IMG/VR virus record: IMGVR_UViG_3300005253_000412
Location: 1 to 22,291 of that record
Origin: a virus
Reading direction: 5' to 3' (one strand)
Length of the DNA: 22,291 bases
The notes below the pieces were generated by a model. That model did not search any database and had not been told where the DNA came from. It saw only the letters and a program-made list of their open reading frames with translations. Position numbers and translations under genes: made by a program. This document shows positions 14,511-21,913 of the stretch, piece by piece. Each line of letters begins with the position of its first letter. The stretch's first letter is position 1.

Positions 14511-14776
14511 AGCTCCTCACACCTAATTACGATAGACCGTTCACCGACGATCCCATTAACCGTCGTGATCGCCTCCGATAAGACGTAGACCGTACCCGCG
14601 GTAAGACCCGCCACCTTCACGGCGGCGCTCGTGGCGCCGGTCAGCAATGACGGGCTCGTATCCGGGTCGATGGTCCACAGCCTCGAGGAGATGCTGTCAC
14701 CGCCGGCCAGGAAGTCCGTCCAGTCATTCGACCAGTCCAACGTGTCAGCCGGATCTTGTACCTGAAAGCGTCCCAC
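14507..14776 (-). CDS. Probable phage fibre-tail adaptor protein
   Basis: This 89-residue protein starts at GTG 14776 with GGAG seven bases upstream. The pattern FQVQDPADTLDWSNDWTDFL, SRLWTIDPD, then LTAGTVYVLSEAITTVNGIV and ERSIVIRC resembles the small Ig-like proteins annotated as phage fibre-tail adaptors. These sit beside head-tail connector genes and may bind a fibre or decoration to the neck. It directly follows the large repeat protein gene, so the two may interact. The family call is from memory and the role is inferred. Confidence 0.65.
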   Translation of the reverse strand: MGRFQVQDPADTLDWSNDWTDFLAGGDSISSRLWTIDPDTSPSLLTGATSAAVKVAGLTAGTVYVLSEAITTVNGIVGERSIVIRCEEL

Positions 14777-14790
14777 CTTATCACTCCATC

Positions 14791-17460
14791 TTAGGTTTTA
14801 ACCTTAAAACCGGCTCGCCCCGATATCTTCACAAGCAACCGACCCCCCGGCCCTACCACAAGTGACCGCCCTCCCGGGCCCACCGCGAAATCTCGCTGAT
14901 CAGGGGTCAAAATGAAGGTGGCCGCGATAATCGGAAGCAACCCCGTCACGGTAAGAGCATCCAACGGTACTATCACCGCGGCTCCGGTCGCCATGGCCGG
15001 GATTAAATCAGCCACGCTCACCGCATCCACGGGCGGCAGTACCAGGGCGCCCGTACCCACGACCGGCACCAGATTATTGAGGTTGATACCGTCTACGGGC
15101 GGCAGTACCCGGACACCCGTTCCCACGGCCGGCACCAGATTATTGAGGTTGGTGCCATCTACGGGAGGCCGTACCCGGACACCCGTACCGACCACCGGGA
15201 CAAATCCCGTTTCCGTGATCGCGTCAAGCGGCACGATCAACAAAACACCAGTCCCGACCGCGGGCAGAAGATCGCCCACGCTCAGGGCATCAAGCGGCAC
15301 CGCCACGCTCTTACCCGACGCGATCGCCGGCACGAGGTTGACAAGACTGAGCCCGTCTACGGGCGGCAGCACCCGGACGCCCGTGCCCACGGCCGGCACA
15401 AGATTATTGAGGTTGATGCCGTTTACCGGCGGCTTGATGTTCTTACCCGACGCCACGACCGGCACGAAATCCGTGTGTGAAATCACGTTTAGCGGAACAA
15501 CGATGATGATCCCACCGGCGGTAATCACGGGTACAAAATCGATCACACCCACCGCATCAACGGGCGGCAGCACGGCGACCCCGGTCATAATCTCAGGCAC
15601 CAGGTTGGCCAAGGAGATAGCGTCCAGGGGCACGATAACGAGGACGCTGGTCCCCACCGCCGGCACCTGATCGGCAACTGAAATCGAGTCCACGGATGGT
15701 GCGACCGACGCCCCCGCCGCCACGGCGGGCGCCTGATCGGCGATGCTCACCGCGTCCGCGGGCGGCAGCACCAGGGCGGAGGTGCCGACTTGGGGAACCA
15801 GATTGCTCAAGCTCAGCGCATCGACCGGCGGCAAAAGGAGCACATCAGTCAGAACCTGCGGCACCAGATCGGCGATGGAAATAGGATCGGACGGCGCGGC
15901 GACGGCAACGCTGGTGCCGACACGAGGCACCGGATCGGTGATGCCGATGGCATCCGCTGGCGGCAGCACCAGCACCGATGAGCCGACAGCCGGCACGAGA
16001 TCGGCCAGGGTGATCGCACCGGCCGGCGGCTTAACGTTCTTGCCCGACGCCACCGCTGGCACCTGATCGGCGATCGACACCGCGTCTGCCGGCGCGACAC
16101 CGCCGCCGCCGGAAGCCACCGCCGGGACTTGTCCGGCCTCGGTGATACCATCGAGCGGCACGCTAACCAGCGCGCTGGTGCCCACCTGGGGCGCCTGATT
16201 GGCGACACTCACGGCGTTCACTGGCACGGCAATGTTCTTGCCGGAGGCGACGACGGGAACCTGATTGGCCACGCTCAGGGTGGCGAGCGGCACGGCGATA
16301 GTAACGCCGGCGCCGCCAAGACTTATCTCGTTGTACTTGACCGTGCCGCCGTCATCGACGATGAGGCCGATCTTAATGCCGGAACGGTCATAACGATTCG
16401 GCGATATGTGGTTAAACGTCCCGACCCATTCGAGCGTATCGACTCCCCATCCGGCGTCGTCGTCGTTGGTGTCGCGGAAGAGGTCGTCTGAAACTTGGTC
16501 ACCGTATAATAATTGAAGATTTTTGATGTCAACGGCCAGCGCGATCACTGTGCCGAGATTAATTCCATCAATCGCGTTGGCGGTTATTCCTGCATCTACA
16601 GATAACGTAGGTGTGTCGCTGCTATCCAATTTTGCGACTGACCCGAGGGTGATATCTCTATACGGACATCTGACTCGTTGTGTTCCAGCATCGTCATAAG
16701 ATGCTCCGGCACCAAAAGCATATTGGAAACCTGTGCCGCCGATTACTGCGTCAAAAGAACTTGGGAATGTTTCCAGACTGTCATCGGCCCGAATCGTCCG
16801 TTGATACCCATCAGAATTAGTTAAATCCTTGAAAAACACGTGCATCCGGTCGGACGACCCCGGCACGATGACGCAGCCGGTCCAGTCGATCTCCCCGCCG
16901 TTGTCGATGCTGACCGGCCCGGCCCAGGCGGCGCCGTTGGAAGCGGCGGTGGACTTGTTCCAGTCGATGCGCTCATACTCCGTCCCCGCCACCATGTCGC
17001 TGTCGCCCTGGTAGGTGGTGATGATGTCCCCGGCGGTGGAGCGGACGCCTATGGTGACTGCACGGGCGGTTTGGGTTCCACCTGTGGTGTCAACGAGGAT
17101 GTCTCTGTCGCCGATATCGACTTCGACCCAAGTGTCCGAGGACATATCGAAACGAGCATAGTAGACATCATTGGAGGCAGATTGACCCACAAGATGCAGG
17201 CTGTCTCCATCTTGAAACACCCACCAACTTAATGCGTTAAAACTCGATATATTAGCGAGGATAGGTCTGTTCGTGATGTCCTGTTCTGTAAAACTGCTTG
17301 TCGGGTCGGTTGCCTTATAACACCTTGCGCTAGAATTGGCAGCTCCTCCTGGCAAAATAGTATAAAAATTACCACCAGAACTTTTAAAAGGACCGTGATA
17401 TGAATTCTGTTCGCCAACATCAGGATTGTTCGTGCTATCAATCGTAACCGGCAGCGCCAT
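14791..17460 (-). CDS. Large virion protein with propeller-like head and 21 tandem repeats
   Basis: This 889-residue protein starts at ATG 17460, one base overlapping the upstream stop (TGATG), with AGGTG upstream; GTG 17463 is also in frame. Residues about 1-385 are beta-rich, with Trp/Tyr/Asp strands such as SLHLVGQSASNDVYYARFD and MHVFFKDLTNSDGYQRTIR, suggesting a sialidase-like propeller or lectin-like domain; no catalytic motif is certain. Residues 390-852 are 21 tandem units of 22 residues (one of 23) with consensus near PPVDAISLADLVPAVGTGVLVL. The last 37 residues carry a small repeated VGPGGR motif. The gene lies between virion-surface-like genes and the head-tail connectors, next to a fibre-adaptor candidate. 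A neck, head or side fibre with a repetitive shaft is most likely. The exact role is unknown. Confidence 0.85.
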   Translation of the reverse strand: MALPVTIDSTNNPDVGEQNSYHGPFKSSGGNFYTILPGGAANSSARCYKATDPTSSFTEQDITNRPILANISSFNALSWWVFQDGDSLHLVGQSASNDVYYARFDMSSDTWVEVDIGDRDILVDTTGGTQTARAVTIGVRSTAGDIITTYQGDSDMVAGTEYERIDWNKSTAASNGAAWAGPVSIDNGGEIDWTGCVIVPGSSDRMHVFFKDLTNSDGYQRTIRADDSLETFPSSFDAVIGGTGFQYAFGAGASYDDAGTQRVRCPYRDITLGSVAKLDSSDTPTLSVDAGITANAIDGINLGTVIALAVDIKNLQLLYGDQVSDDLFRDTNDDDAGWGVDTLEWVGTFNHISPNRYDRSGIKIGLIVDDGGTVKYNEISLGGAGVTIAVPLATLSVANQVPVVASGKNIAVPVNAVSVANQAPQVGTSALVSVPLDGITEAGQVPAVASGGGGVAPADAVSIADQVPAVASGKNVKPPAGAITLADLVPAVGSSVLVLPPADAIGITDPVPRVGTSVAVAAPSDPISIADLVPQVLTDVLLLPPVDALSLSNLVPQVGTSALVLPPADAVSIADQAPAVAAGASVAPSVDSISVADQVPAVGTSVLVIVPLDAISLANLVPEIMTGVAVLPPVDAVGVIDFVPVITAGGIIIVVPLNVISHTDFVPVVASGKNIKPPVNGINLNNLVPAVGTGVRVLPPVDGLSLVNLVPAIASGKSVAVPLDALSVGDLLPAVGTGVLLIVPLDAITETGFVPVVGTGVRVRPPVDGTNLNNLVPAVGTGVRVLPPVDGINLNNLVPVVGTGALVLPPVDAVSVADLIPAMATGAAVIVPLDALTVTGLLPIIAATFILTPDQRDFAVGPGGRSLVVGPGGRLLVKISGRAGFKVKT
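14905..16293 (-). repeat. 21-unit tandem repeat, 66-base period, inside virion gene
   Basis: The array encodes 21 units of 22 residues (unit 12 has 23), each with Pro at position 2, a small polar turn, and VP near the middle followed by xVxTG or xVASG. Most units have diverged, but some stretches are nearly identical. AGATTATTGAGGTTG, for example, recurs near 15070, 15139 and 15401 (plus-strand reading). This points to recent duplication or gene conversion within the array. Confidence 0.92.
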
Positions 17461-18251
17461 CACACACCTATGAAGGTATCGTTAGGCAACAGCGTCGGCC
17501 ACGAGTTTGTGGTGTACCAAGCCTGATCCGTCAGTCGATCCACTACCGGCTCCGTCCCGACGATCCGCTTCCAATTCAGGAACGGGGCCGGTTCGGGCTT
17601 CGCCGCCGCAGCATCCTTATAGAATTGGACGTAATGGACGATCTGGGAAGCGACGTTGATCTGGCGCAGGGCATCGGAGAGGTTCACTGCCTCATCATCG
17701 TGCAGCCACGGCAGGACGCTACTGGTGACGATATGGGTAAAGGTGCCCTTGTTCCGTATGCGCTGGCGCGAGCCCCTGGAGAGTCCATCTTCCTCAAGGA
17801 TGGTTTCGGTGGCTCGTGGGCCGGCGACTAGCTTGCCGAGGAAAGACTGACGCAGGGCGTGACCGCTGGTGACACCCGCCAAATCCAGCGCCGCCTCGAT
17901 CTCGCCCGCCTCGCCCGTCCCCTTGACGGCATGAATCCAGGACGAGGAATCCATGCACGTCACCGGGATGCCCAAGCCTATCAGCGCCTCGGCCTCCCAG
18001 CCGAAGGCCGCGCCGACGAGTAGGACGTTATGGGATGGGGTTAGGCTGAGTTCCTGGACGAGCCGCCTTGCTCGACCGATGGGAACATTGATTAGCTCAT
18101 AGGCCCGACGATGGTGATGGAGATAGACCTTCGGCGCCTGGAACCACTCCGCCCGCTCAACAGCGGGAAGCCCGTCGATCAGCCGCCGAGTGACGAAGAT
18201 GCGGTCCTGGCGGTGGTAATGATCGGCAAGTGAGCCATCAAGGATGGGCAT
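17460..18251 (-). CDS. Class I SAM methyltransferase-like protein
   Basis: This 263-residue protein has a Rossmann-type methyltransferase signature: motif I HNVLLVGAAFGWEAEAL (about 75-90), motif II VTCMDSS with acidic Asp101, and THIVTSSVLPWLHDDEAVNL (about 172-190), equivalent to the FDVV..evleH segment. It begins MPILDGSLADHYHRQD at ATG 18251. The substrate cannot be read from sequence. It lies immediately before the repeat virion gene and downstream of an HNH insertion, among structural genes rather than DNA replication genes. Modification of a virion protein or glycan is therefore one possibility. The Gly in motif I is partly replaced (GAAFG), so activity is not assured. Confidence 0.7.
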   Translation of the reverse strand: MPILDGSLADHYHRQDRIFVTRRLIDGLPAVERAEWFQAPKVYLHHHRRAYELINVPIGRARRLVQELSLTPSHNVLLVGAAFGWEAEALIGLGIPVTCMDSSSWIHAVKGTGEAGEIEAALDLAGVTSGHALRQSFLGKLVAGPRATETILEEDGLSRGSRQRIRNKGTFTHIVTSSVLPWLHDDEAVNLSDALRQINVASQIVHYVQFYKDAAAAKPEPAPFLNWKRIVGTEPVVDRLTDQAWYTTNSWPTLLPNDTFIGV

Positions 18252-18345
18252 ACGGCACCATCATCAGCTCACGGTGAAGATACCGCTCGCTCGACTGAGC
18301 CGAGACGGCGCGGGCCAGAGCCAACCTTTGTGATTGGCCCGCCAT
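18238..18345 (-). CDS. Possible 35-residue ORF or gene remnant under the HNH 3' end
   Basis: A frame from ATG 18345 to a stop at 18238 encodes MAGQSQRLALARAVSAQSSE followed by RYLHRELMMVPYAHP. It overlaps the HNH gene's C-terminal tail in another frame and the start of the methyltransferase-like gene by 14 bases, as true operon neighbours here do. The end looks more protein-like than a typical shadow frame. It may be a tiny gene, or the surviving 3' end of a gene displaced by the HNH insertion. No convincing ribosome binding site precedes it. Confidence 0.25.
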   Translation of the reverse strand: MAGQSQRLALARAVSAQSSERYLHRELMMVPYAHP

Positions 18346-18901
18346 TGCCCCGGCGCCTGCGAGCGCGGACAATCCGTGAAATGTTGCCCTGTTTGACGCC
18401 GAACTTCTCCGCCAACTCGCGCTGGTAATATTCGCCGGTCGCGTAGAGGCGCCTGATTTCCTCTGCCTGTTCATCGGTCAGTGTTGAAAACGGGTGTGCC
18501 TCACCGTTCAGTACGCGCCCGTGACGCACAGCATCGGCCATGTTGTCCTGCGGTGTCCCCCAGTACAGATTGGACGGATGATTGTTCGACCGATCACCGT
18601 CACGGTGGCAGGCATACATCCCAGCCTTCGGCGCCGGCCCGTGGAAGGCCTCACAGATCAGCCGGTGCAAGAGCAAATACTGCCACTTGCCGTTCGCGCC
18701 CGGGAGAGGAACCGTGTAGTAACCATCCGGGCGCAGAGTCGGCTTCATGGGCTTTGCTAACGTGACATCGGGGCGGTCAATAATCTCGCCCTCAGACAGG
18801 ACAACCACGTCCCTTGCGGCATAGGCACTCAGCACCGCGCCCTGGGCGTTCAGCAAGTAGCCCGGGGCACCCGGGATTTCACGAAATTGGGCGTCTGACA
18901 T
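18269..18901 (-). CDS. HNH homing endonuclease with NUMOD4-like N-terminus
   Basis: This 210-residue protein starts at ATG 18901 with AAGGAG eight bases upstream. Residues 6-27 (FREIPGAPGYLLNAQGAVLS) match the NUMOD4-type DNA-binding module. The HNH core lies near 79-116: HRLICEAFHGPAPKAGM, then ACHRDGDRSNNHPSNLYWGT, with the catalytic His in ACHRDG and the Asn of NHPSNL. A helix-turn-helix follows (about 135-180, QRELAEKFGVKQGNISRIV). It runs in the operon direction between a virion-surface-like gene and a methyltransferase-like gene. After the HTH a Gly/Arg/Ser-rich 25-residue tail has no family match and probably reads into older phage sequence. Confidence 0.93.
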   Translation of the reverse strand: MSDAQFREIPGAPGYLLNAQGAVLSAYAARDVVVLSEGEIIDRPDVTLAKPMKPTLRPDGYYTVPLPGANGKWQYLLLHRLICEAFHGPAPKAGMYACHRDGDRSNNHPSNLYWGTPQDNMADAVRHGRVLNGEAHPFSTLTDEQAEEIRRLYATGEYYQRELAEKFGVKQGNISRIVRARRRRGNGGPITKVGSGPRRLGSVERAVSSP

Positions 18902-18940
18902 TACTGTCTCCTTTGCGGGCCAGTATACCCTAACCCATTG

Positions 18941-19393
18941 TTATGAAACAGTAAAAATACCCGATCCGTTCCACGTGATTTTAAAATCGGTGCCGTCGCC
19001 CGCCGTCTCTGAGCCACCGAAGTCGATCGAGTAGGCCAGGGCGTCCACCGGCGTCGATGAGGTATCATCGAACAGCACGCAGTCATCCGCCGGGCCGATG
19101 GAGCCGCCCGAGGCGGTCCAGGTGGTATCGACGGCGTCGAAGGTGACGGTGCCCGAGGATTCGACCCAGGTCGGGGTGCCCAGCTCCTTACCGGTCAGGC
19201 CGCCGACCGCTTGCACGTAGCCGTTGCCGGCGGCGATCTGGTTGGCCGAGACGTCCGTGCGGATGGTGTGCGTCGCCGTGAAGACGTGCGTCGCGTTCAT
19301 CAGCATGTGGAAAAACTGATCATTGTCGAGATCGACGCTGTTGTCGCCGAAGTATTCGACCCATTTATTGTATCGGTTAATAGTGACGGCCAC
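18941..19393 (-). CDS. Virion surface / decoration-like structural protein
   Basis: This 150-residue protein starts at GTG 19393 (MAVTINRYNKWVEYFGDNSVD) with AGGAG about eight bases upstream, inside the end of the HNH gene. It has the recurring phage structural pattern ATHVFTATHTIRTDVSANQI, then GTVTFDAVDTTWTASGGSIG and the ending DFKITWNGSGIFTVS. This is typical of a family of about 150-residue beta-rich virion proteins encoded near capsid or tail genes. It is complete. A role as head decoration or similar surface protein is likely but rests on recalled family context, not on a demonstrated homologue. Confidence 0.75.
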   Translation of the reverse strand: MAVTINRYNKWVEYFGDNSVDLDNDQFFHMLMNATHVFTATHTIRTDVSANQIAAGNGYVQAVGGLTGKELGTPTWVESSGTVTFDAVDTTWTASGGSIGPADDCVLFDDTSSTPVDALAYSIDFGGSETAGDGTDFKITWNGSGIFTVS

Positions 19394-19880
19394 AGTACTT
19401 CTCCTTTACTTTAGTTAATGTTCGCTTCCATTGTGCGCCACGTTTAATATTGGAAATCTGCGCCTGGCTTACTCTATATTCGCGCGCGATTACTGTTTGC
19501 GAACGATGGTCGTGAACGATGGCAAGGACATCCGCTTCAATCAGCTTCGAGGCCCCGTGTTTTTCGCCGAAGGTACTGCGGTCACGCGCCACCTTTTCGG
19601 CGTTGTTGCTAACATTGGTGCCGAGATGAAGGTGGTCGGGGTTAACGCAATACGGATTGTCGCAAGAATGATTAACTTGTAGGCCATCGGGAATTGGGCC
19701 ACGATACAACTCCCAAGCGACCCGGTGCGCCCGCTCACGCTTCTTGCCGCGTGTGCCAAGAGCTATCTGTCCATACCCATCGGCATCTACACAAGCGGTC
19801 CATAGCCAACATCCCGACATCGGCTCAGGCATGAACTTTTGCTCGAACCGCTCTTGAAGCGGCCGAGCAACAAAAGCCAC
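19377..19880 (-). CDS. HNH homing endonuclease (HNH_3 type with HTH)
   Basis: This 167-residue endonuclease is inserted between two small virion-region genes. The start is placed at GTG 19880, five bases after the upstream stop. The much longer open frame reaching 20411 is not used because it runs antisense-in-frame through two other genes with a low-complexity Arg/Pro sequence. ATG at codon 17 is another possibility. Visible parts: CWLWTACVDADGYGQI (24-39), the HNH core VNHSCDNPYCVNPDHLHLGT (69-88) with H71, C73, C78, N80 and H83 intact, and a C-terminal helix-turn-helix (about 112-150, VIAREYRVSQAQISNIKRG). Its last 17 bases overlap the start of the next gene and include that gene's ribosome binding site. 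Confidence 0.9.
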   Translation of the reverse strand: MAFVARPLQERFEQKFMPEPMSGCWLWTACVDADGYGQIALGTRGKKRERAHRVAWELYRGPIPDGLQVNHSCDNPYCVNPDHLHLGTNVSNNAEKVARDRSTFGEKHGASKLIEADVLAIVHDHRSQTVIAREYRVSQAQISNIKRGAQWKRTLTKVKEKYCGRHY

Positions 19881-19884
19881 GCCC

Positions 19885-20139
19885 TTAGCCCTCTGGCGCG
19901 TGTTCGGTGATCTTGAACGTACCCTTGGGCACGTCGATGTTGACGCCGACGGGGTTGCCCGTGGGCGCCGTCTCCTGGCCGTACTTCTGAAAGTTCGCCA
20001 GGCTGACGTCGTATGCCGCCATCTTGCGCTTCCAGGTAGCCACGCGCGGGTGCTTCGGATAGGCCTTGAGAGAGGCCGCGGCCTTGGCACGGGCGTCGAG
20101 AAGCCGCTGAATGCGGCCTTCCATGCGATTATGATCCAT
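19885..20139 (-). CDS. Small hypothetical virion-region protein
   Basis: This 84-residue protein starts at ATG 20139 with GAGGAAA eight bases upstream, overlapping the upstream zinc-ribbon gene by 11 bases. The N-terminal half is basic and helical (RIQRLLDARAKAAASLKAYP). The C-terminal half contains GNPVGVNIDVPKGTFKITEH, which looks like beta structure. It is followed by an HNH endonuclease gene. I do not recognise the family. Gene order between modification genes and a surface-like protein suggests a small structural or assembly protein. Confidence 0.7.
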   Translation of the reverse strand: MDHNRMEGRIQRLLDARAKAAASLKAYPKHPRVATWKRKMAAYDVSLANFQKYGQETAPTGNPVGVNIDVPKGTFKITEHAPEG

Positions 20140-20473
20140 TGGCTTTCCTCACTTGTTCGGCCCGGACATCCGTCGGGTCCGGGGCCACGTAATCGGGATC
20201 GACCAGGCTGGTCGGCTCGACCTTGCCGGTCGCCTGGAGAAGACCTTTGTTGTCGATCTTGTAGGGCTTGAGGCACCCGAGACAGATCAGCTCGGCGATC
20301 TGTGCCGAGGTCTGCTGGCCTATGATGGTGGTCGAGGCCGGGCGCACATGGACCTCGAAGTCCATGAGCCCGCACTTGCCGCAGCGCATGCGGCTGTTGC
20401 CGCGGCTGCACTGAATCTGGCGCTTGGCAAAACGAAGGCCCCGATAGGGGCCCTTGGTTACGATGTCATTCAT
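20129..20473 (-). CDS. Zinc-ribbon-containing small protein
   Basis: This 114-residue protein has two CxxC pairs, RCGKCG (C31, C34) and LICLGC (C64, C67), 30 residues apart, the arrangement of a four-cysteine zinc ribbon. An additional Cys22 and an Arg-rich N-terminus (GLRFAKRQIQCSRGNSRMR) precede it. The C-terminal 35 residues are acidic and Pro-rich (VDPDYVAPDPTDVRAEQV), probably disordered. ATG 20473 has an AAGAAGAAA stretch upstream. The ribbon may bind nucleic acid or protein; function is unknown. Confidence 0.72.
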   Translation of the reverse strand: MNDIVTKGPYRGLRFAKRQIQCSRGNSRMRCGKCGLMDFEVHVRPASTTIIGQQTSAQIAELICLGCLKPYKIDNKGLLQATGKVEPTSLVDPDYVAPDPTDVRAEQVRKANGS

Positions 20474-20488
20474 GGGGGTTTCTTCTTT

Positions 20489-21307
20489 CTAGGTTAGTCC
20501 GTTGAGTCCTTGTTCCAAATACTCCCAGGCGAATCCGCTCGAGATCTCGTCATCCTCCCACTGCGTCCACGCCAGGGCGTGGGCCCAGGTCGCCCGCTCC
20601 GGTCGAACCAGAATTCCCTTAAGGTCATGTGAGGCCACGTCCCAGGCCATCGAGCCCCGATCCATGGCAATTACGGGTATCCCCGCCAGGGCCGCCTCCA
20701 CCCCGGATGTCGAGCTGTAGGTCACCGCGGCGATCGCCCCGGCCAGGTCCTCGGCGAGCTCACCCCCGGGGGACAGTTCCACCCCTTCGGGGAGCTCCGC
20801 CGCGGGATAACCCAACGCCCCCGTCAGCGGGTGCGGCCGGTATCGAACGGGCTGGCCCCAAACCCGGGCCACCTCACGGCAGGTTTCCATCGACCAGCCC
20901 GTGATGCTCACGTCCCTTACCGCCGCGTCCCCCGGTACCTGGCCACATACCAGCGCGTACCGGCCACCCCACTGCCAGGCTCGCAGCTGATCCGGAAAGT
21001 TCCGTCGCCAGCGCTCACCCCCGTCCCGGGGCCACGGGTACCGGCCATAACCTCCCAGGCCGTCCCAGCCCAGGCTCGTCTGAGCGGCGCGATCTCCCAC
21101 GTGACCGGCCTCCATCACCAGGGTCTGCGGCGCCGCCGCGATTACGCGAAGCTGCCTGAAGCCCCAGACCACCGCGAAGTCACAGAATCGTGGCTCATCA
21201 AACCCGGCATACTCCACCTGAACACCGCACCGCTCCAACCCCTCTTTGATCAACAGGCCATGGGCCCGCTGGTGCGGCGCGTTATTGATATGAAGAGCCG
21301 CCCTCAT
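20489..21307 (-). CDS. Glycosyltransferase-like protein
   Basis: This 272-residue protein starts at ATG 21307, chosen because the ATGA overlap with the methyltransferase stop (21304-21307) is exact; a longer frame to 21418 is rejected. The C-terminal half resembles nucleotide-sugar-binding domains of capsule-type glycosyltransferases: VRYRPHP (about 154-160) and YSSTSGVEAALAGIPVIAMD (about 197-216). The latter is like the STSG/E-A-x-x-G-x-P loop that contacts the donor sugar in GT-B enzymes. The N-terminal part (HINNAPHQRAHGLLIKEGL) is like the acceptor domain of phage proteins in this group. With the methyltransferase and MptE-like genes upstream it forms a modification cassette. Target unknown. 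Confidence 0.7.
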   Translation of the reverse strand: MRAALHINNAPHQRAHGLLIKEGLERCGVQVEYAGFDEPRFCDFAVVWGFRQLRVIAAAPQTLVMEAGHVGDRAAQTSLGWDGLGGYGRYPWPRDGGERWRRNFPDQLRAWQWGGRYALVCGQVPGDAAVRDVSITGWSMETCREVARVWGQPVRYRPHPLTGALGYPAAELPEGVELSPGGELAEDLAGAIAAVTYSSTSGVEAALAGIPVIAMDRGSMAWDVASHDLKGILVRPERATWAHALAWTQWEDDEISSGFAWEYLEQGLNGLT

Positions 21308-21912
21308 GTCATCAGATCCACCCGCCAGGTCGGTGAGAAATCGTGACGCCGACGTTGATCGGTCGAACAAAGTCGGGTGACCCCGGAACCGAACCACCCA
21401 TGAAATAACGCATTCCACTCGTCATAAGGGCGCCGGTTAATATGAAGCTCCTCACCGATCGCCAGCTGCGACGGCTTGTTGTTGGCCGTAAGCAGGATGT
21501 GACGCCTGGCTACCCGGGCCAGCTCGTGACACGCCAGCTCGTCGTCCCCCGGAAGGAGGTGCTCGATCACGTCGAACATGGTCACGACGTCAAACATCGA
21601 ATCCACAAAGGGCAGGTCATGGACCTCCCCCCGAAGCACCCGCGTTCCATCGATCAGGTTCGGCACCACCTCGACCCCCCGCACCGGGTCAAAGCCCATC
21701 GCCTTTGCGTGGCCCAGCATCTCGCCCCGGCCGCAACCCACGTCAAGATAGGACCCCCGGGTGCCCAGGTTCACCAGGTCGGTGACCGCCTCCAACATGC
21801 GCGCGTGGCCCATGGCGTAGCTGTTGGTCTGATAGGCCCGGATATACTTCTCATGTTCGTACCGGCGCTCGGTCGAGCGCTCGTTCTCAGAGGTCATTTG
21901 CGTCAATTCCAT
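21304..21912 (-). CDS. Class I SAM-dependent methyltransferase
   Basis: This 202-residue protein is a clear class I methyltransferase: motif I YLDVGCGRGEML (55-66), acidic motif II near GVEVV (Glu81), and FDVVTMFDVIEHLLPGDD (107-124), typical of the Methyltransf_11/23 group. The start is ATG 21912, one base after the upstream stop; GTG 21921 is also in frame. It overlaps the glycosyltransferase-like gene by four bases (ATGA), so the two are probably translated together. The substrate is not evident; pairing with a glycosyltransferase suggests methylation of a sugar or glycosylated virion component, as inference. Confidence 0.88.
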   Translation of the reverse strand: MELTQMTSENERSTERRYEHEKYIRAYQTNSYAMGHARMLEAVTDLVNLGTRGSYLDVGCGRGEMLGHAKAMGFDPVRGVEVVPNLIDGTRVLRGEVHDLPFVDSMFDVVTMFDVIEHLLPGDDELACHELARVARRHILLTANNKPSQLAIGEELHINRRPYDEWNALFHGWFGSGVTRLCSTDQRRRHDFSPTWRVDLMT

Positions 21913-21913
21913 T

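Noticed and set aside
14912-15670. Long plus-strand open frame with repeated motifs, 252 codons
   Set aside because: It is the antisense of the 22-residue repeat array; the 66-base period keeps the opposite frame open. The minus-strand gene has the operon context, start and coding logic.
14905-16293. CRISPR-like array
   Set aside because: The repeats are contiguous, have no unique spacers, and are coding with a 66-base period.
19881-20411. N-terminal extension of the HNH frame upstream of 19880
   Set aside because: It runs out of frame through two better supported genes (19885-20139 and 20129-20473) and is Arg/Pro-rich without domain similarity; the HNH homology begins after 19880.
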